Assembly (NCBI RefSeq): GCF_029946515.1
Contig: NZ_JARZHH010000030.1
Coordinates: forward strand, 62,001 to 126,000
Length of the DNA stretch: 64,000 nucleotides
Reading direction: 5' to 3'
DNA from: Polyangium sp. 6x1
GTDB taxonomy: Bacteria > Myxococcota_A > Polyangia > Polyangiales > Polyangiaceae
The position numbers and the translations under genes were made by a program. Numbering within the stretch: the first letter of the stretch is position 1; every line of letters begins with the position of its first letter. Below the pieces are notes generated by a model that saw only the letters and a program-made list of their open reading frames with translations, made no database searches and was not told the DNA's origin. Of the stretch, positions 1 through 7,046 are shown in pieces.

Positions 1-103
1 AATGACACATTCGCCGTCAACCCAATGACGCAACGAAAGTCAGATTGCACCATTGCAATGATGTAGCGCACGGTGGTACTCACGGATGATGGCGGGAGAG
101 GTC

Positions 104-1240
104 ATGCAGCAGTCATTTCTCGATGCGTGCCCGGGCATCTATCTCGTGACGAGCCTCGAGGGTGTCATTGCGCTGGCGAACCGGGAGGCGACGCGCGCTT
201 TTGGCCAGGACGGCGCAGAGGGCCGATCGCTCCTCGAGCTCGTTCACCCCGAGGATCGGGCCTCCTTCCAGGCGCTCTGGGCGCGATTGCCGGAGGACGG
301 CGAGGCGCTTTCCGCCGTGAGCCGGGTCCGGGGGAAGGACGGGCAATACGAGGCGTACACCTTCCGCGCGCGCCGCGTGAACGAGGGCCCCGCGATCCAC
401 GCCGTGCTCCTCCCCGCCCCGCCGCCTGCGCGGCGCACCGAGAAGGATCCGGAGCTCGTCCTGCGCATGCTCCTCGACAACCTGGAGCTCGTGGTCACCG
501 TCGTGGATACGAGGGGCGTTTGCACCTGGAATGAGGGCAAGAGCCTGATCACGAGCGGCCTCGGCCCGAACTTCCAGCTCGGCAAGAACCTACCCAAGGA
601 GTATGCGAACGATCCTGTGATCAAGGAGGGCGTCGAGGGCGCCCTTCGAGGCGAGGACAAATACTACGTCGTCGAAGCGCACGGCGTCCTCTGGGAAAAC
701 TGGTTTTCGCCGGCCCGGGACGAAAACGGCGAGATCATCGGCGCCATCTGCTTGTCGCTCGACAAGAGCGAGTCGAAGCGGGCGATGCAGGAATTGCAAA
801 ACCGCATCCATCTCATCGAGCGGCAGCAGGAGGTCATCCGGAACCTCGAAACGCCGATCATCGAGGTCTGGGATCGCGTGGTCACGCTCCCCATGGTGGG
901 CGTCGTCGACAGCGCGCGCGCCGCGCGGGTGATGGACGACCTGCTCACGGCCGTCTCCCGGCAAAGCGCTCGTTATGCGATCCTGGACCTCACGGGCGTC
1001 GAGATCGTGGACACGGCGACCGCGGCCCACATCCTCTCGCTCATCTCGGCCATTCGCCTGCTCGGCGCCGAGGGCATCATCACCGGCATCCGGCCGACCG
1101 TCGCGCAGACCGTGGTGAGCCTGGGGCTCGACCTCTCGCGCGTGATTACGTGCTCGAACCTGCGCGAGGGCCTCCGGCTTTGCATTCGGCGCATGCACGC
1201 GCAGGCGACGGCGGACGCGAACATGGGCGCGCTGGTCTGA
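104..1240 (+). CDS. PAS-PAS-STAS regulator, RsbR-like (copy 1)
   Basis: The 378-residue protein has two sensor-type PAS regions (about 1-105 and 115-230) and a C-terminal STAS domain (about 245-370) that starts near ETPIIEVWDRVV, the signature of RsbR-type stressosome proteins. STAS domains of this family bind partner-switching kinases and phosphatases. Both Thr positions that RsbT-type kinases phosphorylate in RsbR are present: VDTATA (Thr codon at 1013) and VAQTVV (Thr codon at 1109). ATGs at 86 and 89 are in frame, but I prefer 104 because GGGAGAGG lies just before it and the tandem paralogue has the same context (CGGGAGAGATC-ATG). No RsbS or RsbT gene is adjacent, so the partner is unknown. 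It is cytoplasmic, with no membrane segment. Family is clear; the signal sensed is not. Confidence 0.9.
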   Translation: MQQSFLDACPGIYLVTSLEGVIALANREATRAFGQDGAEGRSLLELVHPEDRASFQALWARLPEDGEALSAVSRVRGKDGQYEAYTFRARRVNEGPAIHAVLLPAPPPARRTEKDPELVLRMLLDNLELVVTVVDTRGVCTWNEGKSLITSGLGPNFQLGKNLPKEYANDPVIKEGVEGALRGEDKYYVVEAHGVLWENWFSPARDENGEIIGAICLSLDKSESKRAMQELQNRIHLIERQQEVIRNLETPIIEVWDRVVTLPMVGVVDSARAARVMDDLLTAVSRQSARYAILDLTGVEIVDTATAAHILSLISAIRLLGAEGIITGIRPTVAQTVVSLGLDLSRVITCSNLREGLRLCIRRMHAQATADANMGALV

Positions 1241-1281
1241 TTCGATTTGCAGGGTACGCACGAATCATGACGGGAGAGATC

Positions 1282-2427
1282 ATGCTGCAATCATTCATCG
1301 ACGCCTGCCCGGGGCTCCATTTCGTGACGAGCCCCGAGGGTGTCATTACCATGGCGAACCAGGCGGCCGCGCGTGCGTTCGGCGAGGAGGGCGCCGAGGG
1401 TCGATCGCTCTGGGAGACCGTTCACCCCGAGGATCGGGGTTATTTCCGTGCGCTCTGGGCGCGCATGCCGGAGGACGGCGAGGCGCTCTCCGCCGTGAGC
1501 AGGCTCCGGGGGACGGACGGTCAATACCAGGCGTACACCTTCAGCGCGCGCCGCGTGAAAGAGGGTCCCGGCATTCACGCCGTGCTCCTCCCCGCCGCGC
1601 CCGCGGCTCCCGCCGCCGTGCCGCGCCCCGAGGATCCGGCGGTGATCCTGCGCCACATCCTCGACAGCCTGGAGATCGCGGCCTGGATTGTTTATCCGGA
1701 CGGCTCCTGTACCTTCCACGACGGGAAAAGCGCGGACACGAGCGGCTTGGGCCGCCACTTCCTCGTCGGCAAGAACCTGCTCGCGCTTTACGAGTCCGAC
1801 CCCACCATCAAGGAAAACCTCCAGGCGGGCCTTCGGGGCGAGGCGCGCCACTACATCGCCGACGCGCACGACATGCTCTGGGAAAACTGGTTCTCCCCGA
1901 TCAAGGACGCGCGCGGCGAGGTCGTCGCGGCCCTCGGCGTGACGCTCGACAAGAGTGATTCGAAGCGGTCCATGCAGGAGCTGCAGAACAAGCTCCACCT
2001 CATCGATCGGCAGCAGGAGGTCATCAGAAACCTCGAAACGCCGATCATCGAGGTCTGGGATCACGTCATCACGCTCCCCATGGTGGGCATCGTCGACAGC
2101 GCGCGCGCGGCGCGGGTGATGGACGACCTGCTCACGGCGGTCTCCCGGCAGAACGCTCGTTATGCGATCCTGGACCTCACGGGCGTCGAAATCGTGGACA
2201 CGGCGACGGCGGCGCACATCCTCTCGCTCGTCTCGGCCATTCGCCTGCTCGGCGCCGAGGGCATCATCACCGGCATCCGGCCGACCGTCGCGCAGACCGT
2301 GGTCAGCCTGGGGCTCGACCTCTCGCGCGTGACCACGTGCGCGAACCTGCGCGAGGGCCTCCGGCTTTGCATTCGGCGCATGCAGGCGCAGGCGAAGGGC
2401 GGCACGAGCGTGGGTGCGCCGGGCTAG
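1282..2427 (+). CDS. PAS-PAS-STAS regulator, RsbR-like (copy 2)
   Basis: This 381-residue protein is a tandem paralogue of the gene just upstream, with the same PAS-PAS-STAS order. The STAS third is nearly identical (ETPIIEVWDHVI, DLTGVEIVDTATAAH, GIRPTVAQTVV), while the second PAS differs more (ASLEIAAWIVYP-type core against LELVVTVVD in copy 1), suggesting different ligands feeding one output. Both candidate phospho-Thr residues are kept. The start follows GGGAGAG; an in-frame ATG at 1267 and longer extensions back to 1150 run into the upstream gene and lack copy-1 similarity. The 41-nt gap between the copies argues for one transcript. Confidence 0.9.
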   Translation: MLQSFIDACPGLHFVTSPEGVITMANQAAARAFGEEGAEGRSLWETVHPEDRGYFRALWARMPEDGEALSAVSRLRGTDGQYQAYTFSARRVKEGPGIHAVLLPAAPAAPAAVPRPEDPAVILRHILDSLEIAAWIVYPDGSCTFHDGKSADTSGLGRHFLVGKNLLALYESDPTIKENLQAGLRGEARHYIADAHDMLWENWFSPIKDARGEVVAALGVTLDKSDSKRSMQELQNKLHLIDRQQEVIRNLETPIIEVWDHVITLPMVGIVDSARAARVMDDLLTAVSRQNARYAILDLTGVEIVDTATAAHILSLVSAIRLLGAEGIITGIRPTVAQTVVSLGLDLSRVTTCANLREGLRLCIRRMQAQAKGGTSVGAPG

Positions 2428-2479
2428 ATCGGCAGCTCTCGCAGATACGACGACCGTTCTTGTTGCGGTCACTGCGGGC

Positions 2480-2788
2480 TTACGGAACACCGAGCAGCCG
2501 CTCGACCTCGTTCGTCATGAGCTGGATTGCACTCGTGTAGGTTGCCACGTCGCCACCGAGCTCGCGGACCCGTTCGACCTGCCACTGCATGAAGATTGGA
2601 ATGTACCAAAGCAAGGAGACGAGGCGTCGAGGAACCTCCGCGTCCTCTTCGATCGACATCGCAGCGAGCCTCCCGAGAGCCCGCTGGAAGTCCTCCGCCG
2701 AGAACCGGCCCTGGCGAACTTGCCCCAGAAAGCCGTCCTCGAGCGACCATTCCGACTCCAACGCTTCGATCTCACTCTCGTAGCTCAT
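2480..2788 (-). CDS. Small immunity-like protein, unknown family
   Basis: This 102-residue, acidic, mostly helical protein (MSYESEIEALESEW start) carries a conserved-looking core PRRLVSLLWYIPIFMQWQ around residues 55-72. It has no signal peptide. An ATG 12 nt further upstream (2800) is also possible. I do not recognise a named domain. Size, composition and position, opposite in strand to the flanking STAS copies and in the same direction as the SUKH-3 and DUF6881 genes to the right, suggest an immunity gene of a polymorphic toxin system. It sits between intact STAS copy 2 and the 3' stub of a third STAS copy, so it appears to have landed inside that third copy. Confidence 0.6.
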   Translation of the reverse strand: MSYESEIEALESEWSLEDGFLGQVRQGRFSAEDFQRALGRLAAMSIEEDAEVPRRLVSLLWYIPIFMQWQVERVRELGGDVATYTSAIQLMTNEVERLLGVP

Positions 2789-2817
2789 TCGGAATCTCAT
2801 CTCTCATGGGGCTGGGG

Positions 2818-2945
2818 CGTGAGCCTGGGGCTCGACCTCGCGCGCGTCAACACGTGCGCGAGCCTGCGCGAGGGCCTGAGGCTCTGCATGCGGCGCATGC
2901 AGGCGCAGGCGAAGGCCGACGCGAGCGTGGGCACGCTGGGTCTAG
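2818..2945 (+). pseudogene. 3' stub of a third PAS-STAS gene
   Basis: Translated in the frame VSLGLDLARVNTCASLREGL, this stretch matches the last 42 or so residues of both upstream PAS-STAS proteins, ending AKADASVGTLG where copy 2 ends AKGGTSVGAPG. No PAS or upstream STAS sequence precedes it; instead the minus-strand gene 2480-2788 occupies that space. The ancestral stop is lost: the bases read GGT CTA GAT in frame. It is a decayed remnant of a third tandem copy, not a functional gene. Confidence 0.88.
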
Positions 2946-3180
2946 ATCCTCAGGTGCGCGAGGCAGGAGGTGGGTGGGGGGCCTCTCCTCGCTTCGCGCC
3001 CGCACCCGCCCCGGGCCCCCGCGACCGCTCCGTCCTCGGCCCGGAGGACCACCCCCGGGGTAGCTTCCCGCTCTGCACTTCCCTCGCGGAGCCTGGGAGG
3101 GGCGGCTCTCCCTCTGTCGGTCTTGCACGAAGGACCCGCCTCAGGGTGGCGAGACGTTCTGCATGGAGGGACGGCCGGCC
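2946..3180. other. Non-coding stretch, no gene seen
   Basis: The sequence is G+C-rich and has open frames in several directions, but none shows family similarity, a ribosome site or a plausible protein composition. It links the STAS stub to the hairpin and direct repeat that follow. It is most likely decayed accessory DNA. Confidence 0.5.
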
Positions 3181-3234
3181 GGCCCTGGGTGCCTCGGCTC
3201 TCTCACCCGAGAGGCAGGAGCCACCCCCAGGGCC
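3181..3234. repeat. Long imperfect hairpin abutting direct repeat
   Basis: The outer arms GGCCCTGGG and CCCAGGGCC pair perfectly, and further pairing continues inward (GGCTC with GAGCC, CTCTC with GAGAG) with a few bulges. The right arm overlaps the first bases of direct-repeat copy 1 at 3231. The structure could be a terminator-like element, a cruciform or the end of a small mobile unit. Repeat copy 2 is not preceded by this hairpin. Confidence 0.55.
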
Positions 3235-3410
3235 GTGATGCGCTGTCGATTGAACGAGGTCCGGCGGGCTTTGGTTGGTGTTGGGGCGGAGTCGCCAAAA
3301 GGAAACCCCGACGCGGGGCCTCGGCATTGGGAGGCTTTGGGAGAGAGGACCCTATCCAGGGTGGGCGATGGCTTTCGAGAGAGGGAGAGGGGGCCTCGAT
3401 GGGGTCATGC
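3231..3410. repeat. 180-bp direct repeat, copy 1
   Basis: This segment is repeated at 3891-4069 in the same orientation with about seven mismatches and one 1-nt indel (roughly 96% identical by eye). It begins GGCCGT and ends GGGGTCATGC, and contains a small perfect hairpin ACCCT-atcc-AGGGT. It ends 17 nt past the stop codon of the minus-strand gene 3428-3871. No protein in it is convincing. Confidence 0.9.
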
Positions 3411-3427
3411 GTCGGGAGCAGCTTCGA

Positions 3428-3871
3428 TCAATGTCGCACACGCAGCACTGACATGATCTCTGCACATAGCGGCGCAGGGTCCTCCACCGCCATCAGCGAC
3501 TCGTATATCGACTCGTGGAGGCTGCCGGATGGCGCGGGAGCCACGAGGTAGAGGAGTGCCGACAGGGCACGCGCCTGGGAGAACAAGGCCAGCGACTCCT
3601 CCGTACGACCGTCCGCGCCGGCCTCGGCACTCAGATCGTTGGAATCGAGCGCCTCCACCCGCTGCCTGAGGCGTGTGATCATCGACGGATCCGCCAGCTT
3701 CTCCTCACGGAGACAAGCGCGCGCGGCATCCACATCAGCATCGCTCATGCCGACCGCCGCAAGAGCGCCCTCAAACGCGCGCAACGCCGCAGACCTCTGC
3801 TGCTCGGGCGAGGCGTTGCGATAAGCCGCCATCAGCAAGGGATGACTTGATTCGAGTCGAGTGAGGGTCAT
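3428..3871 (-). CDS. Small helical protein, immunity-like, unknown
   Basis: The 147-residue protein looks almost entirely alpha-helical, with alternating Ala/Leu/Glu (AALRAFEGALAAVGMSDADV; LALFSQARALSALLYLVAP). There is no signal peptide, membrane segment or recognised motif. The start lies a few bases after AGGA. The gene is enclosed by the two copies of the 180-bp direct repeat, so gene plus repeat form a 660-bp duplicated-edge unit. Context among SUKH-3 and DUF6881 genes on the same strand favours an immunity or orphan accessory function, but this is inference. Confidence 0.6.
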   Translation of the reverse strand: MTLTRLESSHPLLMAAYRNASPEQQRSAALRAFEGALAAVGMSDADVDAARACLREEKLADPSMITRLRQRVEALDSNDLSAEAGADGRTEESLALFSQARALSALLYLVAPAPSGSLHESIYESLMAVEDPAPLCAEIMSVLRVRH

Positions 3872-3890
3872 CGGTCCTATCTCACAGGTG

Positions 3891-4069
3891 GGCCGTCATG
3901 CGCTGTCGATTGAACGAGGTCCGGCAGGCTTTGGTTGGTGTTGGGGCGGAGTCTCCCAAAGGAAACCCCGACGCGGGGCCTCGGCATTGGGAGGCTCCGG
4001 GAGAGAGGACCCTATCCAGGGTGGGCGATGGCTTCCGAGAGAGGGAGAGGGGCCTCGATGGGGTCATGC
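3891..4069. repeat. 180-bp direct repeat, copy 2
   Basis: This is the second copy of the repeat at 3231-3410. Its right edge (4069) coincides to within a base with the point where the macro-domain reading frame at 4070-4173 stops resembling its family, so the arrival of this repeat, or a recombination through it, truncated that gene. Its left edge sits 20 nt upstream of the start codon of 3428-3871. Confidence 0.9.
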
Positions 4070-4173
4070 ACCGCGATGCCCTTGCCCATCGCGCCTGCAC
4101 AGTTGCAGCCGTGGGCAAGAGCTTGCAGTCCTTCGTGGTGGAAGAGGTCGCCTTTCAGGAAGACGGTGGGCAT
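4012..4173 (-). pseudogene. Truncated macro-domain (ADP-ribose-binding) gene
   Basis: The first 35 residues read like the N-terminus of a macro (Appr-1''-p processing) domain: FLKGDLF, then ALAHGCNCAGAMGKGIAV, the beta-strand and glycine-rich ADP-ribose-binding loop. After GIAV the frame enters direct-repeat copy 2 and ends with unrelated residues (HDPIEAPLPLSEAIAHPG). An intact macro domain needs about 150 residues, so this cannot fold. GGAGG lies 10 nt before the ATG, and the start overlaps the last 19 nt of the DUF6881 gene, implying it was once the next gene in that operon. Confidence 0.8.
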
Positions 4174-4412
4174 CGCTTCAGCGCCTCCAGCCACGCTCGC
4201 TCGAACTCCTCCACTGAGATCTCGTGTTCCTCACCAAGCTCGAGGACCTCGAACGGCTGATCCGCGAGATGTTTATTATGAGCGTCGTCTCCCCACCGCC
4301 ATGTCTCACCGTAGACCTCGATCTGGCGACTCGGCCAGCCGTCGGTGATCTCCATGTATGCGGTTCCCTCTCCGAGCTCGGACTCAGCATAATGCTTGAA
4401 GTATTGCTTCAT
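4155..4412 (-). CDS. DUF6881-like small protein
   Basis: The 85-residue protein begins MKQYFKHYAESELGEGT and carries EITDGWPSRQIEVYGETW followed by an acidic, helical tail (EEHEISVEEFERAWLEALK). This beta-rich N-half plus short helix resembles DUF6881 proteins, often found among immunity genes of polymorphic toxins. I start it at 4412 rather than 4427 because its ATG then overlaps the upstream stop as ATGA. It is cytoplasmic, with no signal peptide. The assignment rests on recalled family resemblance. Confidence 0.7.
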   Translation of the reverse strand: MKQYFKHYAESELGEGTAYMEITDGWPSRQIEVYGETWRWGDDAHNKHLADQPFEVLELGEEHEISVEEFERAWLEALKRCPPSS

Positions 4413-4655
4413 GCGGCCTCGCGGCAAACAAGGTACTTGCGGACATCCACCCGCCGTTCATGAGCGAAGACCACCTCGCTCACGACCGGATGACGTGGTC
4501 GGTCGTTCCCAAAGCCGCCCCTCGATGTCTTCCAAGGCAAGAGCGGCTTGCGTCGGGATGGGAACGACGCACGCGGTGAAAAACGCGCCGATGTTGCCGT
4601 TTCGATCGGACGCAGTCCACACACAATCGAGGCCATCTGGATATTCGCGATCCAT
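4409..4655 (-). pseudogene. Frameshifted immunity-like gene
   Basis: From ATG 4655, eight bases after GGGGAG, the frame reads MDREYPDGLDCVWTASDRNG and continues to DIEGRLWE near 4510. It then drifts into Ser/Arg-rich nonsense and stops at 4458. The +1 frame from the same point reads RPRHPVVSEVVFAHERRVDV and ends at 4409 in an ATGA overlap with the DUF6881 start. One extra G in the GGG run near 4507-4510 explains both observations; repaired, the protein would be about 81 residues. It could be a true mutation, a sequencing error or programmed frameshifting. Function is unknown; location suggests immunity. Confidence 0.65.
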
Positions 4656-4750
4656 TTTGCAATCTCCCCATGCCGCGGGTGAATACCCCGGGGGTGCGGG
4701 TGCGGAGCATCCACAGGAAACCTCGCCACCCGTGAAGCCGCGTGACGCAG

Positions 4751-5215
4751 TCATGTCCCAGCGATCTCCTTCGGTAAGCGCCCCACCACGATGGAGTCCA
4801 GCGCGCTATGGATATTGGTCCCAAGGAGTTGAATTCTGTCACCGAGAAGATAGACGCGGCCTATGCCATCCATTGCAAGAAACGCCTCACCGCTGTATGC
4901 CTCCCCCAGCGGGAAGAGATCACTCCCAACCTGATCCCGGAAGGCGCCGAGCCGGCCCTCTTCGCCGCTCGCAAGCTCCGGGTCCAGGTCGAAGCCCCCC
5001 CGGGCGCACTCGAGACCGGGCCCTTGGCAGTCCACACGAATGCCGCCAAACTCCTCCAGAGCTCTCTCGGCCGCCATCGACATTCGAAACCCGGCTGGTT
5101 TTTCCAGCTTTCGCCGCCACTGTGCAACCCGCCCCGTATCTCTGCGTCCTTTGTGCCATCCGGCGGCCATCAGTTGCGCTTCGGTTTGTGCAGACCATTC
5201 CGGCGCATTGAACAT
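4751..5215 (-). CDS. SUKH-3 family immunity protein
   Basis: The 154-residue protein shows the SUKH-3 pattern: an N-terminal WSAQTEAQLMAAGWHKGR, AAERALEEFGGI, then GPGLECARGGFDLDPELASGE, LFPLGEAYSGEAFLAMD and GRVYLLGD. SUKH-superfamily proteins neutralise diverse toxins of contact-dependent and polymorphic toxin systems, and they typically lie directly downstream of the toxin gene. Here the upstream neighbour on the same strand is a deaminase toxin tip, 26 nt away, which fits a toxin-immunity pair. AGGGA precedes the ATG. It is cytoplasmic. Confidence 0.88.
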   Translation of the reverse strand: MFNAPEWSAQTEAQLMAAGWHKGRRDTGRVAQWRRKLEKPAGFRMSMAAERALEEFGGIRVDCQGPGLECARGGFDLDPELASGEEGRLGAFRDQVGSDLFPLGEAYSGEAFLAMDGIGRVYLLGDRIQLLGTNIHSALDSIVVGRLPKEIAGT

Positions 5216-5450
5216 ATCGCGCTCTGTTCCCTGACTTCATCCCGAATGCATCTTGAAGCTTCGCACAGGTAGCACACGCCGGAATTGTGGTCCCGTGATT
5301 TGCACGTCCGGGCGCTCGCACACGATCCGCCGTCATGATGCCCCCAGCGGGATTGACGCCAGCCGCGAGAGCCATCGAAATGCACTGTGGCTCAGCGCAA
5401 CGACCATGGAAGGGCGAGCGTTGGGACGGAGGAATGTGGCCCCTTCCGAA
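5216..5450 (-). pseudogene. Orphan YwqJ-type deaminase toxin tip, no start
   Basis: Read from about 5450 downwards, the frame gives FGRGHIPPSQRSPFHGRCAE, then PQCISMALAAGVNPAGG and HGTTIPACATCAKLQDAFG. The H-x-x-C-A-E motif plus a later P-x-C-x-x-C are the zinc and catalytic signatures of YwqJ-related nucleic-acid deaminase toxins. The full motif set is present, but there is no ATG/GTG before it: an in-frame stop at 5460-5462 precedes the homology, and the upstream gene 5453-6211 ends here. The first ATG (5375) would lose the C-A-E motif. It is an orphan C-terminal toxin domain paired with the SUKH-3 gene, silent unless recombined onto a delivery module. Confidence 0.78.
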
Positions 5451-5452
5451 GC

Positions 5453-6211
5453 TCAGCCCTCACTCGTCATCGAGCCGGACGCCGCACCCGCGGGCGCCTC
5501 CGCGCTGCCTGCCTTGTCCTTGCTGGGCTTCGTGCTCTCCCATTCGCGGATGGGCCGGAGCAAAGCGTCGGCGCGTGTGGCCGTCTCGGGCTTGCCGCGC
5601 TTGACCGTGCCTGCCACCTGGATGACGTACGCGCGAATCGAATCGAGCAGCGTGTCCCTGCTGTCGCGCACCTCCGGCGCCTCCACCGCGACCTCCGTCG
5701 TACCGATGACGGCTCCATACACGGCCTGCATCTCCTTGAGCAGCCCGAGGACCGGGTGCGCGCCAATGGCGTCGATACGCGGGATGAGCCCCTCCCGGTC
5801 AATGGTCGCAAGCTTGGTCTCGATCGCCGCCCACTCCTCCTTCACCTTCAGGTTCACGAACTTCCGGCCATCGGGGAAGACGCGATCCATGAGGACGAGC
5901 GCGTCCTGCCCCGCCGGCAGGAACTCCGCGAGCGAGGCCCACGCCGCGCAAATGTCGTGGAAGGCGCCGCCGACTTTATCGACGCGGCGATCCGCCTCCT
6001 TGACGGTGACGAGCCCGGAAGGCGCCTTCGCCATGGCCTGCTGGAGGACGATGCGATCGGCGACGACTTGAGCGACGGCCTCCAGCACGCTCGCAGGGAG
6101 GTCATTGTGCTTGGAGGCGGCCGACTCGACGGCGCTCGCCAAAGCGATGGCGCCATTCGAATCAACGCGGGGGAGCTGGACGAGATCGACAGGGGTGAAC
6201 GTACGGGACAT
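5453..6211 (-). CDS. Uncharacterised helical protein, paralogue at 24200
   Basis: The 252-residue protein has no signal peptide or membrane segment. It looks like a helical bundle (ALASAVESAASKHNDLPASV; KEEWAAIETKLATIDREGLI), with a flexible acidic Gly/Ala/Ser tail. Its central pattern of a DRR/DRA segment, a helical LPAG/LPEA region, KLATIDREG/VLRRIDGEG, then RADALLRPI/RARTALRPI near the C-terminus, is shared with the protein at 24200-24970. They appear to be distant members of one lineage-specific family. The function is unknown. Its 3' end overlaps the decapitated toxin tip, so a recombination junction lies at about 5450-5460. Confidence 0.75.
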   Translation of the reverse strand: MSRTFTPVDLVQLPRVDSNGAIALASAVESAASKHNDLPASVLEAVAQVVADRIVLQQAMAKAPSGLVTVKEADRRVDKVGGAFHDICAAWASLAEFLPAGQDALVLMDRVFPDGRKFVNLKVKEEWAAIETKLATIDREGLIPRIDAIGAHPVLGLLKEMQAVYGAVIGTTEVAVEAPEVRDSRDTLLDSIRAYVIQVAGTVKRGKPETATRADALLRPIREWESTKPSKDKAGSAEAPAGAASGSMTSEG

Positions 6212-6312
6212 AGGTGCGGCAGCGTACGCGCTTCAGGCCGGCCATGTCCAGCCCGTCGGACGTGAGGGCGGACACGGGCCACGTTGACAGCATCCGGTTT
6301 GTCTGATCGCCT

Positions 6313-7041
6313 TTGGCGGTGACGTCGCCACGCCTGCGTAGCCTCCTCTCGTTCGGGCTCCTCGGTTGCGCGACGGCGGCGCTCGTGCCCCTCGGCTGCT
6401 CGTCGGCCAAGATCGTCCACCACGCGCAGCAGGACGAGCGCCCGCGCGTGCCAGATGCCACCGCAGAGCGCCTGCGAGCGTGCGTCGATCAGTTCGCCGG
6501 TGACCTCAACGTCGGGTACTACACGTTCGACGTCACGGTGGAGGTCGACGAAGACGGCCACGTCGTGGACGTGGAGAGCAAAGGTGTGCCCCATACGGAC
6601 CTTGCGGTATGCATGCGGATCGCGCTGCGGGGCATGACGGTGCCGGAGGAGCTGCTCGGGCTGCCCAAGCTGCGCCTGTCCGCATCGCCCGCGCCTGCGA
6701 ACGGTCAGACGCCGGCCGAGCGTGGGCTCGTCGGGCACCCCGCGGTGCTCGTGGCCGTGGCGGTCGCCCTCGCCGACCTCATCATCGAAGCGGCCCCCAT
6801 CGTCGTCGTGATCGCCGCGTCGGTGGAGATCGGCAAGTCGGATATTGCGGAGACGGCTCCGAGGCGGCGCAAGCCAAACTTGAATCGCTGCCTCGACGCC
6901 GCTGCGGGGGGCAAATATACGTGGGAGGAATTTTGTCGCTCGATCGGCGAGGGACATCCCGGCAGCCCGTGCTGGGGAGAGGGGCCTGAGAGCGAACAAC
7001 ACAAAAGAGGCTGGTGTTATGCCAAGTTCAGGAGATGGTGA
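6313..7041 (+). CDS. SitA-like lipoprotein, putative delivered toxin
   Basis: The 242-residue protein has a lipoprotein-type N-terminus (LLSFGLLGCATAALVPLGCS). A globular domain follows (about 50-120, FDVTVEVDEDGHVVDVESKG) resembling the C-terminal TonB-like fold used in myxobacterial envelope proteins. Next come a hydrophobic stretch (about 145-170, VLVAVAVALADLIIEAAPIV) and a short Cys/Trp-rich basic tail (KRGWCYAKFRRW). A lipidated N-terminus, a membrane-active middle and a variable tail followed by a coupled small gene is the layout of SitA toxins, passed between myxobacterial kin by outer-membrane exchange with SitI immunity proteins. The match is by architecture, not by a diagnostic motif. 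It starts at TTG 6313 or GTG 6319. Confidence 0.6.
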   Translation: MAVTSPRLRSLLSFGLLGCATAALVPLGCSSAKIVHHAQQDERPRVPDATAERLRACVDQFAGDLNVGYYTFDVTVEVDEDGHVVDVESKGVPHTDLAVCMRIALRGMTVPEELLGLPKLRLSASPAPANGQTPAERGLVGHPAVLVAVAVALADLIIEAAPIVVVIAASVEIGKSDIAETAPRRRKPNLNRCLDAAAGGKYTWEEFCRSIGEGHPGSPCWGEGPESEQHKRGWCYAKFRRW

Positions 7042-7046
7042 AACGC

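Noticed and set aside
2414-3238. A 274-codon plus-strand frame spanning the STAS stub
   Set aside because: Only the 42-residue STAS segment is homologous; the rest is antisense to gene 2480-2788 or low-complexity Pro/Arg sequence.
3231-4069. Integron cassette or insertion sequence
   Set aside because: No integrase, transposase, terminal inverted repeats or clear attC-type symmetry were found. The direct repeat alone does not establish either.
4480-4842. A 120-codon minus-strand frame as a separate gene
   Set aside because: It overlaps the SUKH-3 3' end and the frameshifted gene out of frame, with no ribosome site or conserved-looking core.
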